This document shows positions 34,607-44,289 of a DNA stretch of 50,276 nucleotides, piece by piece (the stretch's first letter is position 1; each line of letters begins with the position of its first letter). The notes under the pieces were generated by a model that was not told the origin of the DNA, searched no databases, and saw nothing but the letters and a program-made list of their open reading frames with translations. Source of the DNA: Acetobacteraceae bacterium (GTDB lineage: Bacteria > Pseudomonadota > Alphaproteobacteria > Acetobacterales > Acetobacteraceae); assembly GCA_020848935.1 (NCBI GenBank), contig JADLHF010000265.1:1-50276 (forward strand). The letters are read 5' to 3'. A program made the translations under genes and the position numbers.

Positions 34607-35887
34607 ATGCATCCACCCATCCCCTGGCGCCTCTACGCCGCGCTGGCGACCCTCGCCGCCCCGGCGCTGCGCCTGCTGCTGCGCCGCCGCGCGGCTCGGG
34701 GCAAGGAGATCGCGTCCCGCCTGCGGGAACGCGAAGGCATCGACCCCACGTCGCGCCCGCCCGGCCGGCTGATCTGGCTGCACGCCGCCAGCGTGGGCGA
34801 GGCGATTTCCATCCTGCCCGTGCTCACCGCCCTGCCGGCGACGATCCATGTGCTGCTGACCACCGGCACAGTCACCTCCGCCGCGATCCTGGCAAGCCGG
34901 CTGCCGGAGTTGGGGCTCGCGGCGCGCGTCACCCACCGCTTCGCGCCGCTGGACGTGCCCGCCTGGGCGGCGCGCTTTCTCGACCACTGGCACCCCGATG
35001 CCGCCGGCTTCGTCGAGAGCGAGATCTGGCCCACCCTGCTGCGCGCCTGCCGCGCCCGCGACATCCCGACGATGTTGCTCAATGCCCGCATCTCGCCACG
35101 CAGCTTCGCCCGCTGGCGCCGCCTGCCGCGCTTGGCGGCCGACCTGTTCGGTGGCTTCGCCATCGTCCAGGCGCAGTCGGCGGCGGTGGCGGAACGGTTG
35201 CGCGCCCTCGGCGCACCATGCGTCATCGACGCGGGCAACCTGAAATTCGCCGCCGCCCCGCTGCCCCATGACCCCGCCGAGCTGTCCCGCCTGCGCGCCC
35301 TGGCCGATGGCAGGCCGCTCTGGCTTGCCGCCAGCACCAATGCCGGCGAGGAAGCCCTGCTGCTGCCGGTGCACGACGCATTGGCGCGGCGCTTCCCCGG
35401 CCTGCTGACCATCATCGCGCCCCGCCACCCCGAACGCGGCGCCGAGATCGCCGCCCTGGCCGCCCCCCGGCCCGCCACCCGCCGCGCCCTCGGCGAGGAC
35501 CCGCCCGCCGCGGCCGGGGTCTGGGTGGCCGATACGCTCGGCGAGCTCGGGCTGTTCTACCGCCTGTCCGGCCACGCCTTCGTCGGCCGGTCGCTGGTGC
35601 CGCTTGGCGGCCAGAACCCGATCGAACCGGCCCGGCTGGGCTGTGCCGTTGCGGTCGGCCCGCACGTGTTCAATTTCCCCGAGGCGGTTCAAACCCTCGA
35701 AGCCGCCGGTGGGCTCACCCGCATCGCCGATGCCGCCGCCCTGGCGGAGTGGGTGGCAGCGATGCTGGCCGACCCCGCCCGCGCCGCCGCCATGGGCGCG
35801 GCCGGACAGGCGGCGGTCAGCGGATTCGAGTGCCTGCCGGCGCGCATCGCCGGCCTGCTGACCGGGCTGGCCGATGCGCTCGCCTGA
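34607..35887 (+). CDS. waaA: 3-deoxy-D-manno-octulosonic acid transferase
   Basis: 426 residues from ATG 34607 (MHPPIPWRLYAA). Typical motifs are IWLHAASVGEAIS, LLTTGTVTSA, FVESEIWPTLL, LLNARISPRSF and the C-terminal FVGRSLVPLGGQNPIEPA. The enzyme transfers Kdo from CMP-Kdo to lipid IVA on the inner face of the inner membrane. It is GT-B type. The ATG at 34574 would add 11 residues; I see no reason to prefer it. Its end overlaps lpxK by 14 bp. Confidence 0.93.
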   Translation: MHPPIPWRLYAALATLAAPALRLLLRRRAARGKEIASRLREREGIDPTSRPPGRLIWLHAASVGEAISILPVLTALPATIHVLLTTGTVTSAAILASRLPELGLAARVTHRFAPLDVPAWAARFLDHWHPDAAGFVESEIWPTLLRACRARDIPTMLLNARISPRSFARWRRLPRLAADLFGGFAIVQAQSAAVAERLRALGAPCVIDAGNLKFAAAPLPHDPAELSRLRALADGRPLWLAASTNAGEEALLLPVHDALARRFPGLLTIIAPRHPERGAEIAALAAPRPATRRALGEDPPAAAGVWVADTLGELGLFYRLSGHAFVGRSLVPLGGQNPIEPARLGCAVAVGPHVFNFPEAVQTLEAAGGLTRIADAAALAEWVAAMLADPARAAAMGAAGQAAVSGFECLPARIAGLLTGLADALA

Positions 35888-36812
35888 GTTCTGGCGCCAT
35901 GACCGGGTGCTGGCGCGGCTGTTGGCGCCGCTGGGGTGGTGCTATGCCGCCGCCACCGCCCGGCGCGTGGCCCGCCCCGGCTGGCGCGCGCCGGTGCCGG
36001 TGCTGTGCATCGGCAACCCCGGCGCCGGCGGCAGCGGCAAGACCACGGTGGCGCTGGACCTCGGCGCCCGGCTCGCCGCCCGCGGTCGCCGCGTCGCCTT
36101 CCTCACCCGCGGCCATGGCGGGCGGCAGCGCGGCCCGCTGCACGTCGATCCCGCCCGCCATACCGCCGCCGAAGTGGGCGACGAGGCGCTGCTGCTGGCC
36201 GCCCTCGCACCCGCCTACCTGGGCGCCGACCGCGCTGCCACCGCTCGCCTGGCCATCGCCGAGGGCGCGCAGGTGCTGGTGCTCGATGACGGGTTGCAGA
36301 ACCCGACCCTGGAAAAGACCCTGTCCCTGCTGGTGATCGACGGTGCCGTCGGCTTCGGCAACGCCCGCGTCCACCCGGCCGGACCGCTGCGCGAACCGAT
36401 CGCCGCCGCCGCCGCGCGCTGTGGCGCCGCGATCCTGATCGGCGCAGACGCCACCGGCGCCCTCGCCCACCTGCCGCCCATACTGCCGGTGCTGCGGGCA
36501 CATCTGGTATCCGACCCCCCGCCCCCCGGCGCCTTGATCGCCATCGCCGGCATCGGCCGCCCGGAAAAATTCCGCGAGACGCTGGAGGCCGCCGGCGGTG
36601 ACGTGCGCCGCCTGCACGACTTCCCCGACCATCATGCCTATACCGAGGCCGAGCTGCGCCCGATCCTGGCAGCGGCCGGCGACGCCACCGTGGTCACCAC
36701 GCCGAAGGACATGATACGCGTGCCTCCCGCCCTGCGCGCCGCGATTGTCGCGGTCGGGGTCCGCCTGGCCTGGGACGACCCGCCCGACATCCTGCTGGAG
36801 CGCCTCGCATGA
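35874..36812 (+). CDS. lpxK: Tetraacyldisaccharide 4'-kinase
   Basis: 312 residues. The P-loop GNPGAGGSGKTTVA lies at about 47-60 and LTRGHGGRQRGPLHVD, VGDEALLLA and VLDDGLQNPTLEKTLSLLVID follow, all LpxK signatures. It phosphorylates the 4' position of lipid A disaccharide at the inner membrane. The start overlaps waaA, so translation is coupled, and the SLC13 gene follows with an ATGA overlap (36809-36812). Normal length. Confidence 0.93.
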   Translation: MRSPEFWRHDRVLARLLAPLGWCYAAATARRVARPGWRAPVPVLCIGNPGAGGSGKTTVALDLGARLAARGRRVAFLTRGHGGRQRGPLHVDPARHTAAEVGDEALLLAALAPAYLGADRAATARLAIAEGAQVLVLDDGLQNPTLEKTLSLLVIDGAVGFGNARVHPAGPLREPIAAAAARCGAAILIGADATGALAHLPPILPVLRAHLVSDPPPPGALIAIAGIGRPEKFRETLEAAGGDVRRLHDFPDHHAYTEAELRPILAAAGDATVVTTPKDMIRVPPALRAAIVAVGVRLAWDDPPDILLERLA

Positions 36813-38626
36813 CCCGTGACCAGGCCGTGATCCTCGCCGTGCTGGTCGGTGCCGTGCTGCTGTTCCTGTGGGGCAAGTGGCGGCACGACATGGTGGCCGT
36901 CGGCGCGCTGCTGGCCACCGTCGCGGCCGGGCTGGTGGCGCCGGATGCCGCCTTTGCCGGCTTCGGCCACCCCGCGGTGGTGACCGTGGCCTGCGTGCTG
37001 GTGCTCAGCCGCGGCCTGCAGGAATCCGGCGCGGTGGACCTGGTGTCGCACAAGTTGCTGCCCTCCGGCGCCGGGCCGGTGGCCACCATCGCCGGGATCA
37101 CCGCGCTGGCCGCCCTGCTGTCGGCGTTCATGAACAATGTCGGCGCCTTGGCGCTGCTGATGCCGCTGGCCATCCAGCTCGCCGCCCGCCACGACCTGCC
37201 GCCGGGCAAGGTGCTGATGCCGCTGGCGTTCGGCTCCATCCTGGGCGGCATGACCACGCTGATCGGCACGCCGCCCAACCTGATCGTGGCCGGCTTCCGC
37301 GCGCACACCAGGCAGCCCGGCTTCGGCATGTTCGACTACACGCCGGTGGGCCTGGCGGTCGCGCTGTCCGGCATCGCCTTCATCACCCTGATCGGCTGGC
37401 GCCTGGTCCCCGCCCGCACCCGCGCCGACGCCGCGGCCTTCGATACCGGTGCCTATCTGACCGAGGCGCGCATCCCGGAGAAGGCCAAGGCCGTCGGCAT
37501 GACCCTGCGCGAGGTCGATGCCGCGCTGGACGAGGCCGATGCCCAGGTGGTCGGGCTGGTGCGCGGCGGCATGCGCATCGCCGCCCCGCATCCCGGACGG
37601 CGGCTGCGCGCCGCCGACATCCTGGTGATCGAGGCCGAGCCGAAATCGATGTCCGCCGCCCTGTCCAGCCTCGGCCTGGCGCTGGAGGAGGCGGTGCCGC
37701 CGCCCGAGGACGACGAGGCCAAGCCCAAGAACGGCGGCGAAGGCGAAGCGGCCGAGGTCTCGGCCGGCGGGGAAAGCGGGCTGATCGAACTGGCGGTGCT
37801 GCCGGGTTCCATGCTGGCCGGCCGCTCGGCCACCGATATCCGCCTGCGCAGCACCTTCAGCATCAACCTGCTGGCCATCTCGCGCAGCGGCCAGCGCACG
37901 CTGCGGCGGCTGCGCACCGAACCGCTGCGCGCCGGCGACGTGCTGCTGATGCAGGGCAGCGCCGAGGCGGTGGCCGCCTTCGCCGCGCAATACGGCTGCG
38001 TGCCGCTGGCCGAACGCACCCTGCGCCTGCCGGACAAGCGCCGCGCCCTGACCGCCGGCGCGGTGATGGCCGCTGCCGTGATCGCCGCCGCCTCGGGGCT
38101 GATGGCGCCGGCGATCGCGTTTGCCGGCGGCATGCTGGCGGCGATGGTACTGCGCGTGGTCTCGATCCGCCGCGTCTATGACGCGATCGACTGGCCGGTG
38201 GTGGTGCTGCTCGGCGCGCTGATCCCGGTGGCCGGCGCCATGTCCTCCACCGGGGCGGCCGACCTGATCGCCCGCCTGCTGATGGAGCAGATCGCCCGGG
38301 GCCAGCCGGTGGTGGCGCTGGTGGTCATCCTGGTCGTGACGATGACCCTGTCGGACTTCATGAACAACGCCGCCACCACGGCGGTGATGTGCCCGATCGC
38401 CATCGGTGCCGCCACCGGGCTGGGGGTCAGCACCGACCCGTTCCTGATGGCCGTGGCCGTCGGCGCCTCCTGCGCCTTCCTCACGCCGATCGGCCACCAG
38501 AACAACACCCTGATCCTGGGCCCCGGCGGCTTCCGCTTCGGCGACTACTGGAAGCTCGGCCTGCCGCTGGAGGTGATCGTGGTGGCGGTCAGCGTGCCGC
38601 TGCTGCTGCTGGTCTGGCCCATGTAG
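36809..38626 (+). CDS. SLC13-family permease with TrkA-C domains
   Basis: 605 residues. Two membrane halves (about 1-200 and 410-605) have the family motifs SAFMNNVGALALLMPLAIQ and SDFMNNAATTAVMCPIAIG. Between them lie two TrkA-C-like domains (about 210-280 and 325-400). TIGTPPNLIV-like sequence (LIGTPPNLIVAG) is the substrate-loop signature of divalent anion/sodium symporters; sulfate, phosphate or dicarboxylate are possible. It overlaps lpxK by ATGA but that does not prove a shared role. Its stop is 3 bp from the convergent xseA stop. Confidence 0.88.
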   Translation: MTRDQAVILAVLVGAVLLFLWGKWRHDMVAVGALLATVAAGLVAPDAAFAGFGHPAVVTVACVLVLSRGLQESGAVDLVSHKLLPSGAGPVATIAGITALAALLSAFMNNVGALALLMPLAIQLAARHDLPPGKVLMPLAFGSILGGMTTLIGTPPNLIVAGFRAHTRQPGFGMFDYTPVGLAVALSGIAFITLIGWRLVPARTRADAAAFDTGAYLTEARIPEKAKAVGMTLREVDAALDEADAQVVGLVRGGMRIAAPHPGRRLRAADILVIEAEPKSMSAALSSLGLALEEAVPPPEDDEAKPKNGGEGEAAEVSAGGESGLIELAVLPGSMLAGRSATDIRLRSTFSINLLAISRSGQRTLRRLRTEPLRAGDVLLMQGSAEAVAAFAAQYGCVPLAERTLRLPDKRRALTAGAVMAAAVIAAASGLMAPAIAFAGGMLAAMVLRVVSIRRVYDAIDWPVVVLLGALIPVAGAMSSTGAADLIARLLMEQIARGQPVVALVVILVVTMTLSDFMNNAATTAVMCPIAIGAATGLGVSTDPFLMAVAVGASCAFLTPIGHQNNTLILGPGGFRFGDYWKLGLPLEVIVVAVSVPLLLLVWPM

Positions 38627-38629
38627 CGG

Positions 38630-40078
38630 CTACAGCGGCAAGGCGCCCTGGCGCGATCGCCCCCGCCCGCCATCGGCGGTGGCCGCCACCTCGCCATCGG
38701 CCAGCCGCAGCCGCAGGGGCTGGCCGGGCCGGATCGCCGCCGCACTGGTCAACGGATGGCCGGCGGGATCGCTGACGATGGCAAAGCCGCGCTCCAGCAC
38801 CCTCGCATAGGACAGCGCCTCCAGGTGCGAAGCGGTGCCCGACAGCCGGGCGGCGGCCTCGCGCAGCCGGGCGCGCAGCGGCGCTTCGGTCAGCCGCGGC
38901 AGCACCCGTGCCGCCAGCGCCGCGCGCTGCGCCACCGCATGGCGCAGCGCCGAACGCAGCTTCTCCCCCACCAGCGCCAGCGCCGCCCGCCGCGCCGCCA
39001 CCAGGCCGGGCAGGTCGGGCAGCCGCGCCGCCGCCCGGTCCAGCCCGGCACGGCGCGCCGCCAGCAGATTGGGCAGCGCCAGCGCCAGCCGTTGCGCCCG
39101 GTCGTCCAGCCGCTGCCGCGCGGTGCCCAGCAGGCCCGGCAGGTCGGGCAGGCCGCGCTCGGCCCGTTGCAGCCCCAGCCGCCGCTCCTGCATCATCCGG
39201 TTCAGCGCGCCGGTCAGCCGGGCGCCCTTCTGCTGCAAATCGGCAGCGATCTCCACCCGGCTCGGCACCGCCAGTTCCGCCGCCGCGGTTGGCGTCGGCG
39301 CCCGCCGGTCGGAAGCGAAGTCGATCAGCGTGGTGTCGGTCTCGTGCCCCACGGCGGAGATCAGCGGGATCGTGCTGGCCGCCGCCGCGCGCACCACCGC
39401 CTCGTCGTTGAACGCCATCAGGTCTTCCAGGCTGCCGCCGCCGCGCGCCACGATCACCACGTCCGGCCGCGGCACCGCCCCGCCGGGCTCCAGCGCGGAG
39501 AACCCGTTGATGGCATCGGCAATCCGCTGCGCCGCCCCCTCGCCCTGCACCGGCACCGCCCACAGGATCAGCCGCCGGGGAAAGCGCCGCGCCAGGGTGG
39601 TCTTGATGTCCTGGATCACCGCGCCCTGCGCCGAGGTCACCACCCCGATCACCTCCGGCAGCAGCGGCAGGGCCCGCTTGCGCGCGGCATCGAACAACCC
39701 CTCCTCGGCCAGCCGCAGCCGCAGCGCCTCGATGCGCGCCAGCAGCGCCCCGGCGCCGGCATACTCCATCCGCTCGACGATCAGCTGGTACGATGACCGC
39801 TCGCCATAGGCGGAGATCTTGCCCTGCGCCACCACCTCCACCCCGTTCTCCGGCACCAGGCCGAGCCGGGGCACCGAGAACTTCCAGACCACGCCGGAAA
39901 TCTTGCCGCCCTCGTCCTTCAGCGCGAAATAGATGTGCCCGCTGGGATAGCGCTTCAGCTCGGTGATCTCGCCGCGCACCCGGATGCGCCCGAAGGCGCC
40001 CTCCAGCGTGCGCTTCACCGCGCCGGAGATTTCCGAGACCGAGTACTCGGGAACGTTGGAAGTCGCCTGTTCGTCCAT
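38630..40078 (-). CDS. xseA: Exodeoxyribonuclease VII large subunit
   Basis: 482 residues. An N-terminal OB-fold domain (about 10-110, EYSVSEISGAVKRTLEGAFGRIRVRGEI) precedes the catalytic region, with GVVTSAQGAVIQDI, PDVVIVARGGGSLEDLMAFNDEAVVRA and SAVGHETDTTLIDFASDRRAPTPTAAAELAVP. A long coiled-coil C-terminal part follows, which binds XseB. The enzyme degrades single-stranded DNA to short oligonucleotides. No xseB is adjacent. It is divergent from purD with 47 bp between starts. Confidence 0.95.
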   Translation of the reverse strand: MDEQATSNVPEYSVSEISGAVKRTLEGAFGRIRVRGEITELKRYPSGHIYFALKDEGGKISGVVWKFSVPRLGLVPENGVEVVAQGKISAYGERSSYQLIVERMEYAGAGALLARIEALRLRLAEEGLFDAARKRALPLLPEVIGVVTSAQGAVIQDIKTTLARRFPRRLILWAVPVQGEGAAQRIADAINGFSALEPGGAVPRPDVVIVARGGGSLEDLMAFNDEAVVRAAAASTIPLISAVGHETDTTLIDFASDRRAPTPTAAAELAVPSRVEIAADLQQKGARLTGALNRMMQERRLGLQRAERGLPDLPGLLGTARQRLDDRAQRLALALPNLLAARRAGLDRAAARLPDLPGLVAARRAALALVGEKLRSALRHAVAQRAALAARVLPRLTEAPLRARLREAAARLSGTASHLEALSYARVLERGFAIVSDPAGHPLTSAAAIRPGQPLRLRLADGEVAATADGGRGRSRQGALPL

Positions 40079-40125
40079 CCCGCCACCCTATGCTAGAGCC
40101 AGCCCGCTTTGAAGGAGGCAGGTCG

Positions 40126-41418
40126 ATGCGCGTTCTGGTGATCGGGTCGGGCGGGCGCGAGCACGCGCTGTGCTGGAAGCTGGCCGCCTCGCCGCTGCTG
40201 ACCAAACTCTGGTGCGCGCCCGGCAACCCCGGCACCGCCGCCCATGCCGAGAACGTGCCGATCGGCGCGCTGGACATCGCCGCCCTGGTCGCCTTCGCCA
40301 CCGCCCACCAGGTCGATCTCGTCGTGCCCGGCCCCGAAGCCCCGCTGGTCGCCGGCATCGCCGACGCCATGGAAGCCGCCGGCATCGCCTGCTGCGGCCC
40401 CTCCGCCGCCGCCGCCCGCCTGGAAGGCAGCAAGAGCTTCACCCACGAGATCTGCGAGGCCGCCGGCATCCCCGCCGCGCTGTGGGAACGCTTCGACGAC
40501 GCCGAGGCCGCCCGCGAATTCGTCCGCCGGCGCGGCGCGCCGATCGTGGTCAAGGCCGACGGGCTGGCCGCCGGCAAGGGCGTGGTGGTCGCCGCCAGCG
40601 AAGCCGAGGCCGAAGCCGCCATCGCCGATTTCATGGAAACCGGCAGCCTCGGCGAGGCCGGCCGCACCGTGGTGATCGAGGAATGCCTGCTGGGCGAGGA
40701 GGTCAGCGTCTTCGCCCTGTGCGACGGCACCACCGCCATCCCGCTCGGCAGCGCCCAGGACCACAAGCGCGCCGGCGACGGCGACACCGGGCCGAACACC
40801 GGCGGCATGGGCGCGTATTCCCCGCCATCCGCCCTGTCGCCCGGCCTGGAGGCGGCGGTGATGGAGCGCATCATCCGCCCCGCCCTGGCCGAGATGGCCC
40901 GCCGCGGCAGCCCGTTCCGTGGCATCCTGTTCGCCGGGCTGATGCTCACCGAGGACGGCCCCAAGCTGATCGAGTTCAACGTCCGCTTCGGCGACCCGGA
41001 ATGCCAGGTGATCCTCCCCCGCCTGATCGACGACCTGCTGCCCGCGCTCCAGGCCGCGGTGGACGGCGAACTGGCCAACATCTCGCTGCGCTTCCGCCCG
41101 GACGCGGCACTCGCCGTCGTGGTCGCCGCCCGCGGCTACCCCGGCGCCTATCGCCGCCACACCCCGATCGGCGGCGTCGCGGCGGCGTCCGCCGTGCCGG
41201 GTGCGGTGGTGTTCCACGCCGGCACCGATATGCGCGATGGCCAGCTGGTCAGCAGCGGCGGGCGGGTGCTGAGCGTGGTCGGCACCGCCGCCGGCCTGCA
41301 AGCCGCCCATGACGCCGCCTACGCCGCGGTGGATAAGCTGAACTGGCCGGATGGCTTCTGCCGGCGCGATATCGGCTGGCGCGGGTTGGGGAAGGGGAGT
41401 CACGCCGCACAAGTGTAA
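40126..41418 (+). CDS. purD: Phosphoribosylamine-glycine ligase
   Basis: 430 residues. It begins MRVLVIGSGGREHALCWKL and has the ATP-grasp features of PurD, VVKADGLAAGKGVVVA, SVFALCDG, QDHKRAGDGDTGPNTGGMGAYSP and LIEFNVRFGDPECQV. It joins glycine to phosphoribosylamine in purine synthesis, in the cytoplasm. GAAGGAGG at 40111-40118 fixes the start at 40126; the earlier start at 40090 lies in the divergent promoter region. An AT-rich repeat starts 2 bp after the stop. Confidence 0.97.
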   Translation: MRVLVIGSGGREHALCWKLAASPLLTKLWCAPGNPGTAAHAENVPIGALDIAALVAFATAHQVDLVVPGPEAPLVAGIADAMEAAGIACCGPSAAAARLEGSKSFTHEICEAAGIPAALWERFDDAEAAREFVRRRGAPIVVKADGLAAGKGVVVAASEAEAEAAIADFMETGSLGEAGRTVVIEECLLGEEVSVFALCDGTTAIPLGSAQDHKRAGDGDTGPNTGGMGAYSPPSALSPGLEAAVMERIIRPALAEMARRGSPFRGILFAGLMLTEDGPKLIEFNVRFGDPECQVILPRLIDDLLPALQAAVDGELANISLRFRPDAALAVVVAARGYPGAYRRHTPIGGVAAASAVPGAVVFHAGTDMRDGQLVSSGGRVLSVVGTAAGLQAAHDAAYAAVDKLNWPDGFCRRDIGWRGLGKGSHAAQV

Positions 41419-41420
41419 GG

Positions 41421-41539
41421 CTTCTTTTTGTGAACAAAAAGAAGCAAAAAAACTTCATTCACTGTCCATCACGTGGCACCGCCGTGCCCTCACGCTCCAA
41501 TGAATGAAAGTTTTTTGGTTCTTTTTTTCAAAAAAGAGC
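41421..41539 (-). repeat. AT-rich two-hairpin element, copy 5
   Basis: 119 bp, same orientation as copy 2. Hairpin 41421-41444 has arms CTTCTTTTTGT and ACAAAAAGAAG: relative to the CTTCTTTTTCT/AGAAAAAGAAG of other copies, a C-G pair has become G-C, a double change that keeps pairing. The second hairpin is 41518-41539. The spacer has a GGCAC-CGCC-GTGCC stem. It lies between the purD and molybdenum-hydroxylase stops. Confidence 0.85.
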
Positions 41540-41553
41540 ACCTTTCCTACACT

Positions 41554-43806
41554 TCAACCCCCCAGCACTTCCATCACCTTCGGCGGCGACATCGGCAGGC
41601 TGTAGAAACGCTTGCCCAGCGCGTCATAGACCGCGTTGCTGATCGCCGCCAGCGGCGGCACCAGCGGCGCCTCGCCGGCCCCGCGCACGCCCTGCGGATG
41701 CTTCGGATTGGGCAGCTCCAGCACCACCGGCTCGATCATCGGCACGTCCGAGCAGACCGGCATGCGGTAGTCCAGGAAGCTGGCGTTATCCAGCCGCCCC
41801 TGCTTGTCGTACAGGTATTCCTCCGACAGCGCCCAGCCGATGCCCTGCACCACGCCGCCCTGGATCTGCCCCTCGACATAATCGGGATGCAGCGCCCGGC
41901 CGACATCCTGCGCCGCGGTGTAGCGCAGCACCCGGATGATCCCCAGTTCCTCGTCCACTTCCACATCCACCACATGGGTGGCAAAGCCGGGATCGGCGCC
42001 CGTGGTGGTCAGCTGCACGCCGGCCCCGATCGGCCCGCCCATCTCGTTGGCCTTCGCTGCCAGCTCCTTCAGCGTCAGCGGCGGGAACTGCCCGGCATTG
42101 GCACCCGCCGGCCGCGCCTCGCCATCCGACCAGGCCACCGCCTCCGGCTCGATCTTCCAGATCTTCGCCGCCCGCTCGCGCAACTGCGTAATCACCTTCT
42201 CCGCCGACTGCGTCACCACCATCGCCGAGGCGAAGGTCACCCGGCTGCCGCCGGTCAGGTTGGAGAACCCGATCGAGGAGGTATCGCCGATCAGCACGGA
42301 AACCCGGCTGTGGTCGATGCCCAGCAGCTCCGCCGCGACATTGGCGATCGACGCCCGGCTGCCGCCGACATCGGGATGCCCCGTGGTCACGGTCACATTG
42401 CCGTCCTCGGTGATGTTCAGCTGGGCGCTGCTCTCGCCGCCGGCATTGTACCAGAAGCCCGAGGCCACGCCCCGTCCCCGCCGCACGCCCTTGGCCGGCG
42501 CCCGGTCCAGTGGCGCCGCATAATGCGGGTGGTTCCTGATCGCCTGGATCGTCTCCTTGAAGGTGACATCGCCGAACACCGCGCCATAGGCGGCCTTGGT
42601 GCCCTTCCCCGCGGAGTTCTTCAGGCGCAGCTCCAGCGGATCGATCCCCAGCGTCTCCGCCAGCTCATCGATCACCGTTTCGGTGGCATAGGCCCCCAGC
42701 GGCGCCCCCGGCGCGCGATAGGCCGTCACCTTCGAGCGGTTGGAGACCACGTCGTACCCCACCGACAGCACGTTGGCGATCTCGTACGGCGCGAACGAAC
42801 ACCCCACCGGCCCGCGCACCGGCCCGCCCGGCAGGCAGCCGGCCTGGATGTGGAACGTGCCCTGGGCGGCCACGATGGTGCCGTCCTTCTTCGCGCCGAT
42901 CTTCACCGTGCTCATCGAGCCCGAGGTCGGGCCGGTGGCGCGGAACACCTCGTCGCGGCTCATCACCATCTTCACCGGCCGCCCGCTCTTGCGCGACAGC
43001 AGCACGGCGATCGGTTCCAGGTAGATGACGGTCTTGGCGCCGAATCCCCCGCCGATCTCGGCCGGGATGGCGCGGATGCTGCTTTGCGGAATCCCGGTCA
43101 GCAGCGCGGTCATCGCGCGCACCATGAACTGGCCCTGGCTCGACGACCAGATCGTCACCTTTCCATCGGCCGTGCAACTCACCGTGCAGGCCTGCGGCTC
43201 GATATAGCCCTGGTGCACCGGGCGGGTCTTGAAGCTGCGCTCGATGATCACGTCGGCACTGGCGAACCCGGCCTCGATGTCGCCCAGCTTGTTGACCATC
43301 GTGCTGGCGATGTTGGACGGCTTGCCCTCGTGGCGCAGGAAATCATGCAGCAGCGGCGCATCCGGCCTGATCGCATCCTCGATCTCGATGACATGCGGCA
43401 GAACCTCGTACTCCACCTCGATCAACCGGCAAGCCTCGGCGGCGATCTCCTCGCTGATCGCGGCCACGGCGGCGACGGGGTGGCCATGGAACAGCGCCTT
43501 TTCCCGCGCCATCACGTTGCGGCTCATCCAGCGCATGTCCTGGATGCCCAGCATCACCGGCGTGTCGACCGGGAACTCCGTGATGTCCCGTGCCGTGACC
43601 ACCGCCTTCACCCCCGGCAGCGCCGCGGCCTTCGCGGTGTCGATGCCGCGGATATTGGCATGGGCATGCGGACTGCGCAGAATCTTGGCCCAGATCATGC
43701 CCGGCATGGCGTTGTCGGCCGAATACCCGGCCCGGCCCGTCACCTTGTCCGCGCCGTCGGGGCGAATGGTGCGCTGGCCAATCCATTTGTTGTCGATGGC
43801 GTTCAT
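41554..43806 (-). CDS. Molybdopterin-binding large subunit, xanthine dehydrogenase family
   Basis: 750 residues. GGGFGAKT (about 249-256) and the active-site region TAYRAPGAPLGAYATE (near 360-375) are present, with QGIGWALSEEY and VRGAGEAPLVPPLAAISNAV near the C-terminus. It binds molybdenum cofactor and, with the two smaller subunits, hydroxylates a substrate using water. The AYRAPGAP loop lacks the CO dehydrogenase form I signature (AYxCSFR), so CO is an unlikely substrate; purine, aromatic or heterocyclic substrates are possible. Its start overlaps the Fe-S gene stop (TGATG at 43804-43808). Confidence 0.88.
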   Translation of the reverse strand: MNAIDNKWIGQRTIRPDGADKVTGRAGYSADNAMPGMIWAKILRSPHAHANIRGIDTAKAAALPGVKAVVTARDITEFPVDTPVMLGIQDMRWMSRNVMAREKALFHGHPVAAVAAISEEIAAEACRLIEVEYEVLPHVIEIEDAIRPDAPLLHDFLRHEGKPSNIASTMVNKLGDIEAGFASADVIIERSFKTRPVHQGYIEPQACTVSCTADGKVTIWSSSQGQFMVRAMTALLTGIPQSSIRAIPAEIGGGFGAKTVIYLEPIAVLLSRKSGRPVKMVMSRDEVFRATGPTSGSMSTVKIGAKKDGTIVAAQGTFHIQAGCLPGGPVRGPVGCSFAPYEIANVLSVGYDVVSNRSKVTAYRAPGAPLGAYATETVIDELAETLGIDPLELRLKNSAGKGTKAAYGAVFGDVTFKETIQAIRNHPHYAAPLDRAPAKGVRRGRGVASGFWYNAGGESSAQLNITEDGNVTVTTGHPDVGGSRASIANVAAELLGIDHSRVSVLIGDTSSIGFSNLTGGSRVTFASAMVVTQSAEKVITQLRERAAKIWKIEPEAVAWSDGEARPAGANAGQFPPLTLKELAAKANEMGGPIGAGVQLTTTGADPGFATHVVDVEVDEELGIIRVLRYTAAQDVGRALHPDYVEGQIQGGVVQGIGWALSEEYLYDKQGRLDNASFLDYRMPVCSDVPMIEPVVLELPNPKHPQGVRGAGEAPLVPPLAAISNAVYDALGKRFYSLPMSPPKVMEVLGG

Positions 43807-44285
43807 CAGGCAGCCCCCCTCATGTCGGCGGCGGTTTCCAGCACGGCGCGCACGATCTTGTCATAGCCGGTGCAGCGGCACAGGTTGCCGGCCAGCCAGT
43901 AGCGCACCTCGGTCTCGCTGGGGTCGGGGTTCTGCTCCAGCAGCGACCGCGCCGCGATCAGGAAGCCCGGCGTGCAGATGCCGCATTGCAGCGCGGCCAT
44001 CTCCAGGAATTTCTGCTGCAACGGGTGCAACCGGTCGCCCTGCGCCATCCCCTCGATCGTCCCGACCTTCCGGCCGCGAATCTCCGGCGCCAGCACCAGG
44101 CAGGAACACACCAGCCGCCCATCCAGCGTGATCGAGCAGGCGCCGCAATCCCCGGTGCCGCAGCCTTCCTTGCTGCCGGTCAGCCCCAGCGTGTTGCGCA
44201 GCACGTCCAGCACCGTCTGCGCCGGCGTGCACAGGAATTCCACCTCCTCGCCATTGATCGTGGTGGTGACATGAAGCTTGCTCAT
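43806..44285 (-). CDS. (2Fe-2S) small subunit of the molybdenum hydroxylase
   Basis: 159 residues with the two-cluster layout. The plant-type ferredoxin site is C42, C47, C50 and C62 (GCGTGDCGAC then LVC), and the helical site is C101, C104, C136 and C138 (CGIC, CRC). It carries electrons between the molybdenum centre and FAD. The ATG at 44285 gives the usual MSKLHVTTTINGEEVEF start. It sits between the FAD gene (45177-44290) and the large subunit, the classical M-S-L order. The start is 4 bp after the FAD gene's stop. Confidence 0.95.
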   Translation of the reverse strand: MSKLHVTTTINGEEVEFLCTPAQTVLDVLRNTLGLTGSKEGCGTGDCGACSITLDGRLVCSCLVLAPEIRGRKVGTIEGMAQGDRLHPLQQKFLEMAALQCGICTPGFLIAARSLLEQNPDPSETEVRYWLAGNLCRCTGYDKIVRAVLETAADMRGAA

Positions 44286-44289
44286 CGTC

